A stretch of 6,526 nt of DNA from Candidatus Cloacimonadota bacterium (GCA_029934195.1 JAOZMQ010000174.1:1-6526); one strand, 5' to 3'; positions 1 to 6,421 are shown, counted from the first letter of the stretch. A program made the numbers and translations. The notes: generated by a model not told the origin, from the sequence alone.

Positions 1-2763
1 GTAACAATCGAAGGTCTGAAAAAAATAGTAAAAAGAAGAGAGTACAGTTTAACAGGGAAAACGTTCCTACAGGGAGCAAACGGAGCCGGAAAAAGTACAG
101 TTTATGAAGCAATGTATATTGCTATCAACGGCAGAGTTCCTAAAGGTGGAAAAAATCTTTCCTCTATAATGGCACTTTGCCCAACTAATATTATGCATGT
201 CGGGATAAAAATAAGTGGTGATCACCCCATCCAAATTGAAAGAAAATTCAAAACTAACAAAAAAGGTAAAAACTCCCAACAGGTGTTTATCAATGGGAAA
301 GAGATGAAACAAGATCCGGCTAATGAAATCATTAGAGAGTATTTCGGGGAGTTTATGGTTAAGCAAAGTTTCTCTTCCATTATTAATATGGATGCGAAAG
401 CGAAAGGAGAATTATTGTTTGAACTTTTCGGACATAGACTCAAAGACATATCTTCGGAGAAAGCTGCTGCTGATTTCTTATGGGAAGTAATGAAGCTTGA
501 TGATGACTTTCACAGCATTGCAAGATTCAAACTCGATAAGAGTCCTGCGGAAATAGAAGAAGACAAGTTTACACTTGAAGAAAGAAAAAACATGATCAAA
601 TTGATGGAAGAGAATTTAAAATCTCGTCCTCAGATGGGTGTAGTCTTGGCTGAGATCAAAAAGACTGTTGTCGCAATCACAACAGATCAACCGGTGCAAG
701 GGTATCTCGATGCTCTTGGTCCAGCAATCAAGGCATTGGAGAATTCTACGCAAGCGGAGAAATTGGCTAAAAGAAAAACCATTATTGAGACAGAGAAAAA
801 AATTACAGGGCTTAAACTTCCAGTAATTCAAGCTCAAAGAAATCAAAAAATGGAAGAACTGATCGCAATAAGACAAGAGAACAATTTAATAGAATTGGCG
901 ATTGAAAGCATCAACAAAAAGAAAGAGCAAAAGGAAAAATTCGAAGATGAGATCAAAGAAATTCCTGTTGGAATTATAGAATCAATACCAACTCTCAAAA
1001 ACCAGATTACGTCTTTGGAAGAGAATCTTAATTTAAACAAGTCAGATAAAGCTAATAGAGAAAAAGAGATTAATCAACTGATTCTTGAGATGCAAAAGGC
1101 AGAATCTGATAATGAAAAAATAACTACCCTTCATAAAGGGTTGGTAGAAATAGAGGAAAGTGAGTCACACGTTCTTGCTGAAATCGAAAGCAAAGAGCAG
1201 AAGCTTCCTACTTTGCAAAAAGAAAAGGAAGTTGTAACCGAGCTACAAGACCAAATAAACAATGAGACTGCAAAACAAATCAGCTTCAAAAGTTCAGCCA
1301 AAAAGCAAAAGAAAGATATTGCCAAACAGGAAATTCTTGATAAGAAGCAAGTCGAAGTTGACTCTTTGAAAAAGAAAATTGCTGAAATAGATATTGATCC
1401 TATAAAAATATCAATCGAGATAACCAAGAAAGATATAGGAGCAACCAAGACAGCTATCGAAGAAGATAAATTAAATCTTAAAAATGACAAAAGAGAGAAA
1501 GATCTCTATCAGAAACATCTTGCTTATTTTGAAAAAGGAAAATGTCCTATTTGCAATACAGATGTAAGCTCTATGGCGTATGATATAGAGGGAACTATGG
1601 CCAAAATCACTTCCATCAATGATGCCCTTGTCGGATATGGTGAATCGGTTAAAGCAAATCAAGATCTCCTTAAAACCCAACAAGATACGCTCTCTAAGCT
1701 TGAGAGTATTCTTGCAACTAAAGAGAAAGAAATTTCTGTTTTTCAGAAAAAGATTAATGAGCTTGAATCCTTCATCTCTAAAAGTTTTATTGAGAAAGAT
1801 AAAACTGATTATTCTGTAAAAATAAGCAAATCTGAGAAAACCATCACAAAACTGAAAGCTAAAATGGTAAAACTGGAAGAAGTCCATCCGGAAACTATTG
1901 AGGCTGAATTGAAAGTTCTAAAACAAACGCTGGATATAATTCAGAAAAACGATAAAATCAATTCAGAGATTGCCACATTGAGCGAAACTCCAATAACTCC
2001 AATCCAAGACAAATTGAACATTTTGGAAGGCGAAATAACGTCATTGATCAGTAAAATTAGTGAACTGGAAGCCAATATCGAAAATGTAAAATCAAAACTT
2101 GCAAATGCGGAAAAATGGAATGATCAACTTGCAATCAACCAGAAGAATCAGGAATTGTTAGAAATTCTTGGTGAAGTCAAAGGTACAGATGCAAAACCTT
2201 TGATCGAAGAAGAGATGAAGCTTGAGAATGAATATAACGAGCTGGAAACTCTTTATGAGTGTTCGCTAAAAGAAGAAGGGTTCCGTGAAAATATCCGCGA
2301 GTGGGATACTGCTATTCAACTTTTGGATGCTCGTAAGAAACAATATGCAATAGCGTATCAGTTGGCTGTTCAGCTAAAGAATGAAATAATAAATACAATG
2401 TTAGAACCAACAACTCAGATAGCTGCCGGAATCCTTAAAAATGTATTCCCTGATGGAGAACTTGTTGTTAATACCGATGAGTGGGGATTGCTGAAACCTA
2501 ATGTTGATAAAGTGATAACAGACTTCTCTGATGGGGAGAGAGTTGTGTTTTTCTCTGCTATTTTCGTAGCCTTGTTGATCTCATCTGACGTGAAAAAGAA
2601 AATGTTAGCCGTGGAACTCGGTGAGGTTGATGATGTAAATATAAACAAACTGATGGATTCTCTCGATGCAGTAGATAATCTCGATAATATAGTATTGATG
2701 TCTTTCCCAAGAGCAACGGATTTTGCTCGTAAGGGTTGGAACATTATTGATGTAGCAAGCTAA
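1..2763 (+). CDS. Rad50/SbcC/gp46-like zinc-hook ATPase, 5' partial
   Basis: The frame is open from base 1 and ends at TAA 2761-2763, giving 920 residues; the true start lies upstream. The ATG at 112 cannot be the start because the Walker A motif GANGAGKS (window residues 25-32, bases 73-96) lies before it. A candidate Q-loop Gln is at 122. Residues from about 180 to 790 are Lys/Glu-rich and predicted coiled coil, interrupted by CPIC at 515-518, a Rad50-type zinc hook that would dimerise two molecules. The C-terminal lobe has a signature-like SDGER (843-847) and a Walker B region around 868-880 (AVELGEVDD). The usual Walker B Asp is not obvious, and the H-loop position reads SFP (901-903) instead of SH. 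In this family the ATPase works with a Mre11/SbcD/gp47-type nuclease to process DNA ends, and no such gene is in the window. The family assignment is strong. Whether ATP hydrolysis is normal is uncertain. Confidence 0.88.
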   Translation, partial: VTIEGLKKIVKRREYSLTGKTFLQGANGAGKSTVYEAMYIAINGRVPKGGKNLSSIMALCPTNIMHVGIKISGDHPIQIERKFKTNKKGKNSQQVFINGKEMKQDPANEIIREYFGEFMVKQSFSSIINMDAKAKGELLFELFGHRLKDISSEKAAADFLWEVMKLDDDFHSIARFKLDKSPAEIEEDKFTLEERKNMIKLMEENLKSRPQMGVVLAEIKKTVVAITTDQPVQGYLDALGPAIKALENSTQAEKLAKRKTIIETEKKITGLKLPVIQAQRNQKMEELIAIRQENNLIELAIESINKKKEQKEKFEDEIKEIPVGIIESIPTLKNQITSLEENLNLNKSDKANREKEINQLILEMQKAESDNEKITTLHKGLVEIEESESHVLAEIESKEQKLPTLQKEKEVVTELQDQINNETAKQISFKSSAKKQKKDIAKQEILDKKQVEVDSLKKKIAEIDIDPIKISIEITKKDIGATKTAIEEDKLNLKNDKREKDLYQKHLAYFEKGKCPICNTDVSSMAYDIEGTMAKITSINDALVGYGESVKANQDLLKTQQDTLSKLESILATKEKEISVFQKKINELESFISKSFIEKDKTDYSVKISKSEKTITKLKAKMVKLEEVHPETIEAELKVLKQTLDIIQKNDKINSEIATLSETPITPIQDKLNILEGEITSLISKISELEANIENVKSKLANAEKWNDQLAINQKNQELLEILGEVKGTDAKPLIEEEMKLENEYNELETLYECSLKEEGFRENIREWDTAIQLLDARKKQYAIAYQLAVQLKNEIINTMLEPTTQIAAGILKNVFPDGELVVNTDEWGLLKPNVDKVITDFSDGERVVFFSAIFVALLISSDVKKKMLAVELGEVDDVNINKLMDSLDAVDNLDNIVLMSFPRATDFARKGWNIIDVAS

Positions 2764-2767
2764 GAAT

Positions 2768-2792
2768 GGCGGGAATTTCCCGCCTTTTTTTT
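2768..2792 (+). terminator. Rho-independent terminator after the ATPase gene
   Basis: GGCGGGA (2768-2774) pairs with TCCCGCC (2778-2784) around a 3-nt loop, and eight T follow (2785-2792). It begins 5 nt after the ATPase stop codon. It is the clearest terminator in the window and separates the ATPase gene from the helicase operon. Confidence 0.93.
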
Positions 2793-2815
2793 AGATGACT
2801 GACCTCCAAGGGTAA

Positions 2816-2821
2816 AAGGTG
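2816..2821 (+). promoter_or_regulatory. Shine-Dalgarno deciding the GTG start of the helicase
   Basis: AAGGTG lies 4 nt before GTG 2826. An in-frame stop (TGA 2796-2798) limits upstream extension. The first in-frame ATG (2886) would cut off the Q-motif region, so GTG is preferred. Confidence 0.7.
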
Positions 2822-2825
2822 TATA

Positions 2826-4409
2826 GTGGAACCAACTAAAGAACAAACAGCAATTGTAGAAAGCAATGAAAAGTCTATTATCGTAATGTCTGTAGCTGGA
2901 TCAGGAAAGACAACTACAATCGTTATGTGTGTGAAGAAGGATCTTGAAGAGGGCGTAGATAAAACCAAGATTTTGCTTACTACATTTTCAAAGAAGATGG
3001 CAAGAGAACTTCAGGACAAAATACCTGAGTTGGAATGGGTCGGAACTATTCATTCAGTCTGCAAAAAAATCGTAGATAACTATGGGTATTTGGTCGGATA
3101 TGATGAGACTACATTAGTGGAAGAAGAAAAATATCTGATCAAAAAAGCAAAGGAAGCATCCCATATAAAAGGAACGATTAAGAGTCTCAAAGAAAAATTG
3201 ATGAAATATTTCGAGACTGAAGAAGTGGACGGTTCTTACGGATTTGATGTTTTCTTGAAGTTGTATCTTCAATATATGAAGGATCACCAAGTAATGACAT
3301 TCGACTTGGTAGAGTATTATGCGACAAGGATATTGGAAATCGGTGTGCCTTTACATTTCGAGCGAGTGTATATTGATGAGTTTCAAGATACATCCGGGTT
3401 GGAGATGAGACTGATCAAAGCACTATCATATGATACTATCAAGGTTGTTGGAGATGTAATGCAGAATTTGTATGAATTCAGAGGAACAACTATCGACAAC
3501 ATAATGAAATTTCCGGGAAAAAGATTTCCTTTGTCCATATCCTTCCGTTGTCGAGAGCCGGTAGTTCAAATGGCAAATAGATTAATATCCTTGAATGAGT
3601 TTAATTATGAACTCAAAATGGAAGCAGTGAAAAACGGAGTACCAATCAAGATAGAAGAGGAAATTGATAATCTTTCGAGTATAATTCAAAGTTATCTCAG
3701 AGAAGGATTCAGACCGGAAGAGATAATGATTTTGTGTGCTACCAACAAACAAACCGCTAAGATCACGGAAATGCTTGAGAGTTTTATAACAATAAGAAAT
3801 CCAAACTACTATTTACGAGGTAAAGCTTATGAACTTGCATCGGCATTTGTAGGAATGGCCAGAAATTTCTACAGGAATTACATGACTACCCGGTTTGCAA
3901 TTGAGGCAAAATATTTGGATCAAAAAGAGATAAATTATCTTGAAAGGCAAATGTCAACTGGAGATATGATCCGTGATATGCTTGGAAAGGGTTTTGAGAA
4001 ATATGTAAGGCTGGCATCAAGAGACATTCTCTTATCTCAAAAAATAGAGATATTATTCGAGATGGAAGGTTACGATAATTGTTTTGGTTTTATGGAAGAG
4101 GAATCAGAGAAAGCAAAACAAATAGTAATTATGTTACAAAAACTTGAACAGGAAGACAAAGAAGGCTACTTGTTGTTTGAGGAAAAAGATGTTCCGGAAG
4201 TTTCCAATAGTGCCATTCAGGTAATGACTATGCACGGATCGAAAGGAAAGGAAGCACCTGTCGTGATTTTGCCTTGGTGGGAGGACGGTAATTTCCCGTC
4301 TTTATCTAAGCCGATGGCGGATCTTCGACTCGCTTATGTGGCAGTAACAAGAGCAAAGGAAAAACTTTGCATAATTAAAACAGGATCGTGTAGATATGTG
4401 GAGAATTAG
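2826..4409 (+). CDS. Compact UvrD/PcrA/Rep-type superfamily 1A DNA helicase
   Basis: This 527-residue protein has the full SF1A motif set in order: Q-motif TKEQ (4-7), Walker A AGSGKTT (24-30), motif Ia around LLTTFSKK, motif II DEFQD (184-188), motif III GDVMQNLYEFRG (209-220), motif IV SFRCRE (239-244), motif V MHGSKGKE (469-476) and motif VI YVAVTRAKEK (504-513). Such enzymes unwind DNA 3' to 5' using ATP and act in replication restart, repair and phage recombination. It is shorter than cellular UvrD or PcrA (about 700 residues), so the accessory 1B/2B regions must be reduced, as is common in phage and plasmid versions. All catalytic motifs appear intact. It starts 33 nt after a strong terminator and is followed after 23 nt by the next gene, so it probably leads an operon with the two genes downstream. 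No nuclease domain is seen. A cellular UvrD paralogue is less likely given the size and neighbours. Confidence 0.92.
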   Translation: MEPTKEQTAIVESNEKSIIVMSVAGSGKTTTIVMCVKKDLEEGVDKTKILLTTFSKKMARELQDKIPELEWVGTIHSVCKKIVDNYGYLVGYDETTLVEEEKYLIKKAKEASHIKGTIKSLKEKLMKYFETEEVDGSYGFDVFLKLYLQYMKDHQVMTFDLVEYYATRILEIGVPLHFERVYIDEFQDTSGLEMRLIKALSYDTIKVVGDVMQNLYEFRGTTIDNIMKFPGKRFPLSISFRCREPVVQMANRLISLNEFNYELKMEAVKNGVPIKIEEEIDNLSSIIQSYLREGFRPEEIMILCATNKQTAKITEMLESFITIRNPNYYLRGKAYELASAFVGMARNFYRNYMTTRFAIEAKYLDQKEINYLERQMSTGDMIRDMLGKGFEKYVRLASRDILLSQKIEILFEMEGYDNCFGFMEEESEKAKQIVIMLQKLEQEDKEGYLLFEEKDVPEVSNSAIQVMTMHGSKGKEAPVVILPWWEDGNFPSLSKPMADLRLAYVAVTRAKEKLCIIKTGSCRYVEN

Positions 4410-4421
4410 TATTGATAAAGT

Positions 4422-4426
4422 AGGAG
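4422..4426 (+). promoter_or_regulatory. Shine-Dalgarno AGGAG for the 89-residue gene
   Basis: AGGAG lies 6 nt before ATG 4433, in the 23-nt gap after the helicase stop. It supports both the reality and the start of a small gene that has no recognisable family. Confidence 0.75.
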
Positions 4427-4432
4427 CTATAA

Positions 4433-4702
4433 ATGGGTGATATAACAATTGAGATTCCAAGCATAGAGAACTTCGCACAGAATATAATCGGAGCAACTAT
4501 AGAGGGTTATCCTGTAGTACATGCTAAGAATAATGGTAATTCTCTGACTTTGAGAGTTAATGGACCAGTGAAAATGTTCCGGAAAATAGAACAAATAAAA
4601 TGCTTGAATCTTGGACCGGGAAATAAAGAGCTGAGCACTCTAAATATCCTACAGGTAAAGAATGTAAAGTGTAACTCTTTCTATAGAATTTTGACAGCAT
4701 AA
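4433..4702 (+). CDS. Unrecognised 89-residue protein between helicase and HNH nuclease
   Basis: I do not recognise this protein. It is 89 residues with no membrane segment, signal peptide or obvious metal site; its two Cys (near residues 60 and 80) are isolated. The N-terminal half alternates short hydrophobic and polar stretches (ITIEIPSIENF, then NSLTLRVNGPVKMF), which suggests a small beta-rich or alpha/beta fold. A good Shine-Dalgarno precedes the ATG, and the TAA stop (4700-4702) overlaps the ATG of the HNH gene by one base (TAATG). The context suggests co-translation with a nuclease and co-transcription with a helicase. A DNA-binding accessory or a partner or modulator of the nuclease would fit, but that is inference only. 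Confidence 0.75.
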   Translation: MGDITIEIPSIENFAQNIIGATIEGYPVVHAKNNGNSLTLRVNGPVKMFRKIEQIKCLNLGPGNKELSTLNILQVKNVKCNSFYRILTA

Positions 4703-5055
4703 TGCATCAAACATTCTGGAAGAAAAAAAAAGAGAAGAAGGACAACAAGAAAAGAACCGGTTATGTCTCCCTTGAATTGGCGGAAGAAATAATCCTTAGA
4801 GCTAAAGGTAAATGTGAGGTTTGCAACAAAAATGGATCAGAGATTCATCACGTTTTAGGGAGAAAGGTTCCTGCTACAGTTGAAAATCTTCTTTACACAT
4901 GTTCGGAATGTCATCGAGGGAATGACGGAGCTCACGACAATCCAAAAGGTTTAGGATTAAAAATGAAGCTATCTGTTCAAGCTAATTACTTCAAGCAAGG
5001 ATACAATGAAAACGAAGTAAGAGCTTTAATGGGAGGCAAAATTTACGCAAAGTAG
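4702..5055 (+). CDS. Small HNH endonuclease
   Basis: This 117-residue protein has a Lys-rich basic N-terminus (residues 7-18) and then a zinc-containing HNH (beta-beta-alpha metal) core: CEVC (38-41), EIHH (47-50), ENL with Asn62, and CSECH (67-71) followed by His78. The two CxxC pairs probably hold a structural zinc, while the HH pair, Asn62 and a downstream His form the metal-dependent DNA-cleaving site. All key residues are present, so it is probably active. Small stand-alone HNH proteins in phages act in homing, packaging or recombination, and the sequence does not say which. The ATG shares one base with the preceding stop and lacks its own Shine-Dalgarno, so translation is probably coupled to the 89-residue gene. 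Position in a recombination block favours a replication or recombination role over free-standing homing, but weakly. Confidence 0.87.
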   Translation: MHQTFWKKKKEKKDNKKRTGYVSLELAEEIILRAKGKCEVCNKNGSEIHHVLGRKVPATVENLLYTCSECHRGNDGAHDNPKGLGLKMKLSVQANYFKQGYNENEVRALMGGKIYAK

Positions 5056-5068
5056 GGAGTTTTGCGTA
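5044..5068 (+). other. Stem-loop across the HNH stop codon, possible weak terminator
   Basis: TACGCAAA (5044-5051) pairs perfectly with TTTGCGTA (5061-5068) around a 9-nt loop that contains most of the TAG stop. Only a short AT-rich tail follows, with no real T-run, so termination would be weak. It could instead protect the 3' end of the mRNA. Confidence 0.35.
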
Positions 5069-5085
5069 TTTACAAATAGTAATAG

Positions 5086-5224
5086 TGTCAAGTCAAGCTT
5101 GAAAGCCCCTCTTAATCTCCCCTACCAAGGGGAGAAACCTTAATCCCCCTTGATAGGGGGAATGCGAACGAGTACGTTCGGAAAAGGGGTTTATCTTTTG
5201 CGTCATTTGAAACTTGACTTAACA
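5086..5224. mobile_element. MITE-like non-coding element, 139 bp, with 19-bp terminal inverted repeats
   Basis: The left end (5086-5104, beginning TGTCAAGTCAAG) and the reverse complement of the right end (5206-5224, beginning TGTTAAGTCAAG) match at 16 of 19 positions. The element runs from TGT to ACA and is flanked by ATAG on both sides (5082-5085 and 5225-5228), a possible target-site duplication. This is weakened because an extra AATAG copy occurs on the left (5075-5079). The interior is non-coding and contains C5 and G5 runs and several hairpins, unlike the AT-rich genes around it. Size, inverted ends and lack of coding capacity fit a MITE or a large REP-type palindrome. No transposase is encoded here, so mobilisation would need one elsewhere. 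The right end lies 16 nt before the ribosome binding site of the next gene. Confidence 0.6.
5111..5180. repeat. Two diverged 28-nt units plus three hairpins inside the MITE-like element
   Basis: Two units starting CTTAATC (5111 and 5139, period 28) each fold into a hairpin: TCTCCCCT/AGGGGAGA (5116-5123 with 5128-5135, loop ACCA) and TCCCCCT/AGGGGGA (5144-5150 with 5155-5161, loop TGAT). A third hairpin, CGAACG/CGTTCG (5165-5170 with 5175-5180, loop AGTA), follows. The terminal repeats could close this into a branched, cruciform-like structure. Confidence 0.75.
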
Positions 5225-5239
5225 ATAGTTTCTGTAATT

Positions 5240-5245
5240 GGGAGA
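5240..5245 (+). promoter_or_regulatory. Shine-Dalgarno GGGAGA for the HNHc/NinB-like gene
   Basis: GGGAGA lies 7 nt before ATG 5253, supporting that start over the upstream in-frame TTG at 5238, which overlaps the motif. The other candidate start, ATG 5295, follows a run of seven G (5284-5290) by 4 nt and remains possible. Confidence 0.6.
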
Positions 5246-5252
5246 ATCAATT

Positions 5253-6008
5253 ATGAATATGAGATACCATTTTACGAGAGAACGGGGGGGTACAATGAAT
5301 GTGACGGGAAAGATTACAGCCGTTAAAGTCATAATTAAAGAGGCTTCAATTTTATTCAAATGTGAAGAAGATGTGCGAAGTTTATCTGTCGATTTGTCTA
5401 AATATGTTGGACAAAATCTACTTCTAAGAATCAACGAGAATTTCGATCTCAGTGCAGAGATGCACGAATACAGATGTCGAAAAAGGAAAGCGACTTTGTT
5501 TCTGCAACTTGATATGGATGAGGAGAACGCTAAGAAATTCATATCTCTGGAAGGAAAAGGCTATCAGCATATAGAAATGAAAATAGATCAGGACAAGGAC
5601 ATTCCTGAAGAGATTATTGACCTTAGTTATGTGTCTCTTTTGAAAAGAATGATCAGGCAGATTGCCCGGAATATCGGGAAAACCCCAGATGAGTTAGAAA
5701 AGCTCTTGAAGTACAAATGGGGAAACTCTAATATCCGGTTAGAGAATATGAGAATGTCTCAAGCAAATTCTTTTAGGGAAATTCTGATTGATTGGGGTGA
5801 GAGAACTGAGACGGATTTCGATCTGCAAAGCGACAATTACTCAATCAAAAAATTCATAGAAATGAGAAGAAAGGAAGGATTATGCATTGTGTGTAATGAG
5901 AATTCCATCTTGAATAAGTATTCTTTGTTCCCTGTTTGTGAAAAACATAGAAAGGAATATATTCTGGATTCGGAAGCATTTAAAAGAAGGTATCATCTGA
6001 ATTTGTAA
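5253..6008 (+). CDS. Divergent phage HNHc/NinB-like recombination protein with a collapsed HNH end
   Basis: The product is 251 residues from ATG 5253, or 237 from ATG 5295, where the recognisable beta-rich part begins. The layout recalls phage 'putative HNHc nuclease' (HNHc_6) and NinB-like proteins: a beta-rich N-terminal half (about 16-110), a helical middle with KTPDELEKLLKYKW and a later RMSQANSFREILIDWG segment, and a C-terminal cysteine motif ending VCEKHRKEYI...FKRRYHLNL. In that family I recall an end with CxxC, a central HH and a CxxHH near a closing YHV. Here CIVC (211-214) and CEKH (229-232) are only 14 residues apart and no HH pair lies between them, so a zinc knuckle may remain without the catalytic core. 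A role in single-strand annealing or recombination is inferred from the family. The recognition is from memory and moderate. Confidence 0.7.
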   Translation: MNMRYHFTRERGGTMNVTGKITAVKVIIKEASILFKCEEDVRSLSVDLSKYVGQNLLLRINENFDLSAEMHEYRCRKRKATLFLQLDMDEENAKKFISLEGKGYQHIEMKIDQDKDIPEEIIDLSYVSLLKRMIRQIARNIGKTPDELEKLLKYKWGNSNIRLENMRMSQANSFREILIDWGERTETDFDLQSDNYSIKKFIEMRRKEGLCIVCNENSILNKYSLFPVCEKHRKEYILDSEAFKRRYHLNL

Positions 6009-6042
6009 GGGAATAGTGGAAGCGAAGCTGTCATGATGATAA

Positions 6043-6077
6043 AGAAAAGCTATCATAATTGATATGATAGCTTTTCT
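6043..6077. terminator. Perfect 15-bp inverted repeat, possible terminator after the HNHc-like gene
   Basis: Bases 6043-6057 (AGAAAAGCTATCATA) pair perfectly with 6063-6077 around a 5-nt loop. It begins 34 nt after the stop codon. The stem is AT-rich and is not directly followed by T; a nine-T run comes 21 nt later (6099-6107). The A-rich left arm and T-rich right arm could allow termination in either direction. An operator or a small inverted-repeat insertion is also possible. Confidence 0.55.
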
Positions 6078-6155
6078 ACTTCAAGTAAGTAGTAAGGCTT
6101 TTTTTTTAGCTATTAGGATGAATTTCTTGTCTCATATAATGCTGTTGTATAATAA

Positions 6156-6290
6156 TTGATCTGGCGTAAACAGAATTTATTTAAGATTAATCTCCATCTT
6201 ATTGGAAACTCAAATCAAGCGATACAACAATCAAGAGTTAGAATACTAATTGCAGATGTTATAGGTTTGGATAAAACAACTACATCATGA
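6156..6290 (+). pseudogene. Possible remnant of a SNF2/DEAD-like helicase Walker A region
   Basis: A short open stretch lies between stop codons 6153-6155 (TAA) and 6288-6290 (TGA). Its end, RVRILIADVIGLDKTTT (bases 6234-6284), resembles the motif I region of SNF2/RapA-like helicases, where the pattern is ILIADxxGLGKT. The second loop Gly is Asp here, and translation stops right after. No start or ribosome binding site is visible and no downstream helicase motif follows. If real, it is a fragment left after deletion or insertion. The resemblance covers fewer than 20 residues and may be chance. Confidence 0.35.
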
Positions 6291-6421
6291 TGAAATTGAT
6301 AAAAATTTTAATCATGTTTTAGCAGAATCCACCGGAAGAATGTTTATCATCAAAAAAGAATAAATAACTTTACAGCTTTTCATTCTTTGTTTAATTGTGG
6401 CTTTGGAATAAGGAAGGAGAA

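Larger units (their letters stand above)
6009..6421. other. 413-nt gene-poor region before the probable integrase
   Basis: No credible intact gene is present. The region holds a perfect inverted repeat (6043-6077), a nine-T run (6099-6107), a short reading frame resembling a degraded helicase Walker A region (6156-6290), a second short frame ending with TAA 6361-6363 that I do not recognise, and the ribosome binding site of the next gene (6411-6419). No tRNA-like cloverleaf was recognised by eye. Confidence 0.6.

Noticed and set aside
1619..1819. 66-residue + strand frame inside the ATPase gene
   Set aside because: It lies wholly within the coiled-coil coding region in another frame, with low-complexity Lys/Leu/Arg composition.
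1131..1887. Long minus-strand open frames opposite the ATPase coiled coil (and similar ones at 67-1040 and 2415-2968)
   Set aside because: They are shadows of the Lys/Glu-rich coding strand: Phe/Leu/Ser-rich products, no ribosome binding sites, and a well-supported gene on the other strand.
112..2763. ATG at 112 as the start of the Rad50-like gene
   Set aside because: The same frame is open to base 1 and contains the Walker A motif upstream of this ATG.
5111..5166. Two 28-nt repeats as a CRISPR array
   Set aside because: The units are directly adjacent without spacers, diverged, and inside a larger inverted-repeat element.
5238..5252. TTG 5238 as start of the HNHc-like gene
   Set aside because: It overlaps the Shine-Dalgarno that is well placed for ATG 5253 and has no good binding site of its own.
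6125..6153. TATAAT (6148-6153) as a promoter for the integrase-like gene
   Set aside because: The hexamer is perfect, but no reasonable -35 lies at 16-18 nt, and it is about 270 nt from the gene in AT-rich DNA where such hexamers arise by chance.
6118..6159. 13-residue frame starting ATG 6118
   Set aside because: Too short, with no recognisable content; probably chance.
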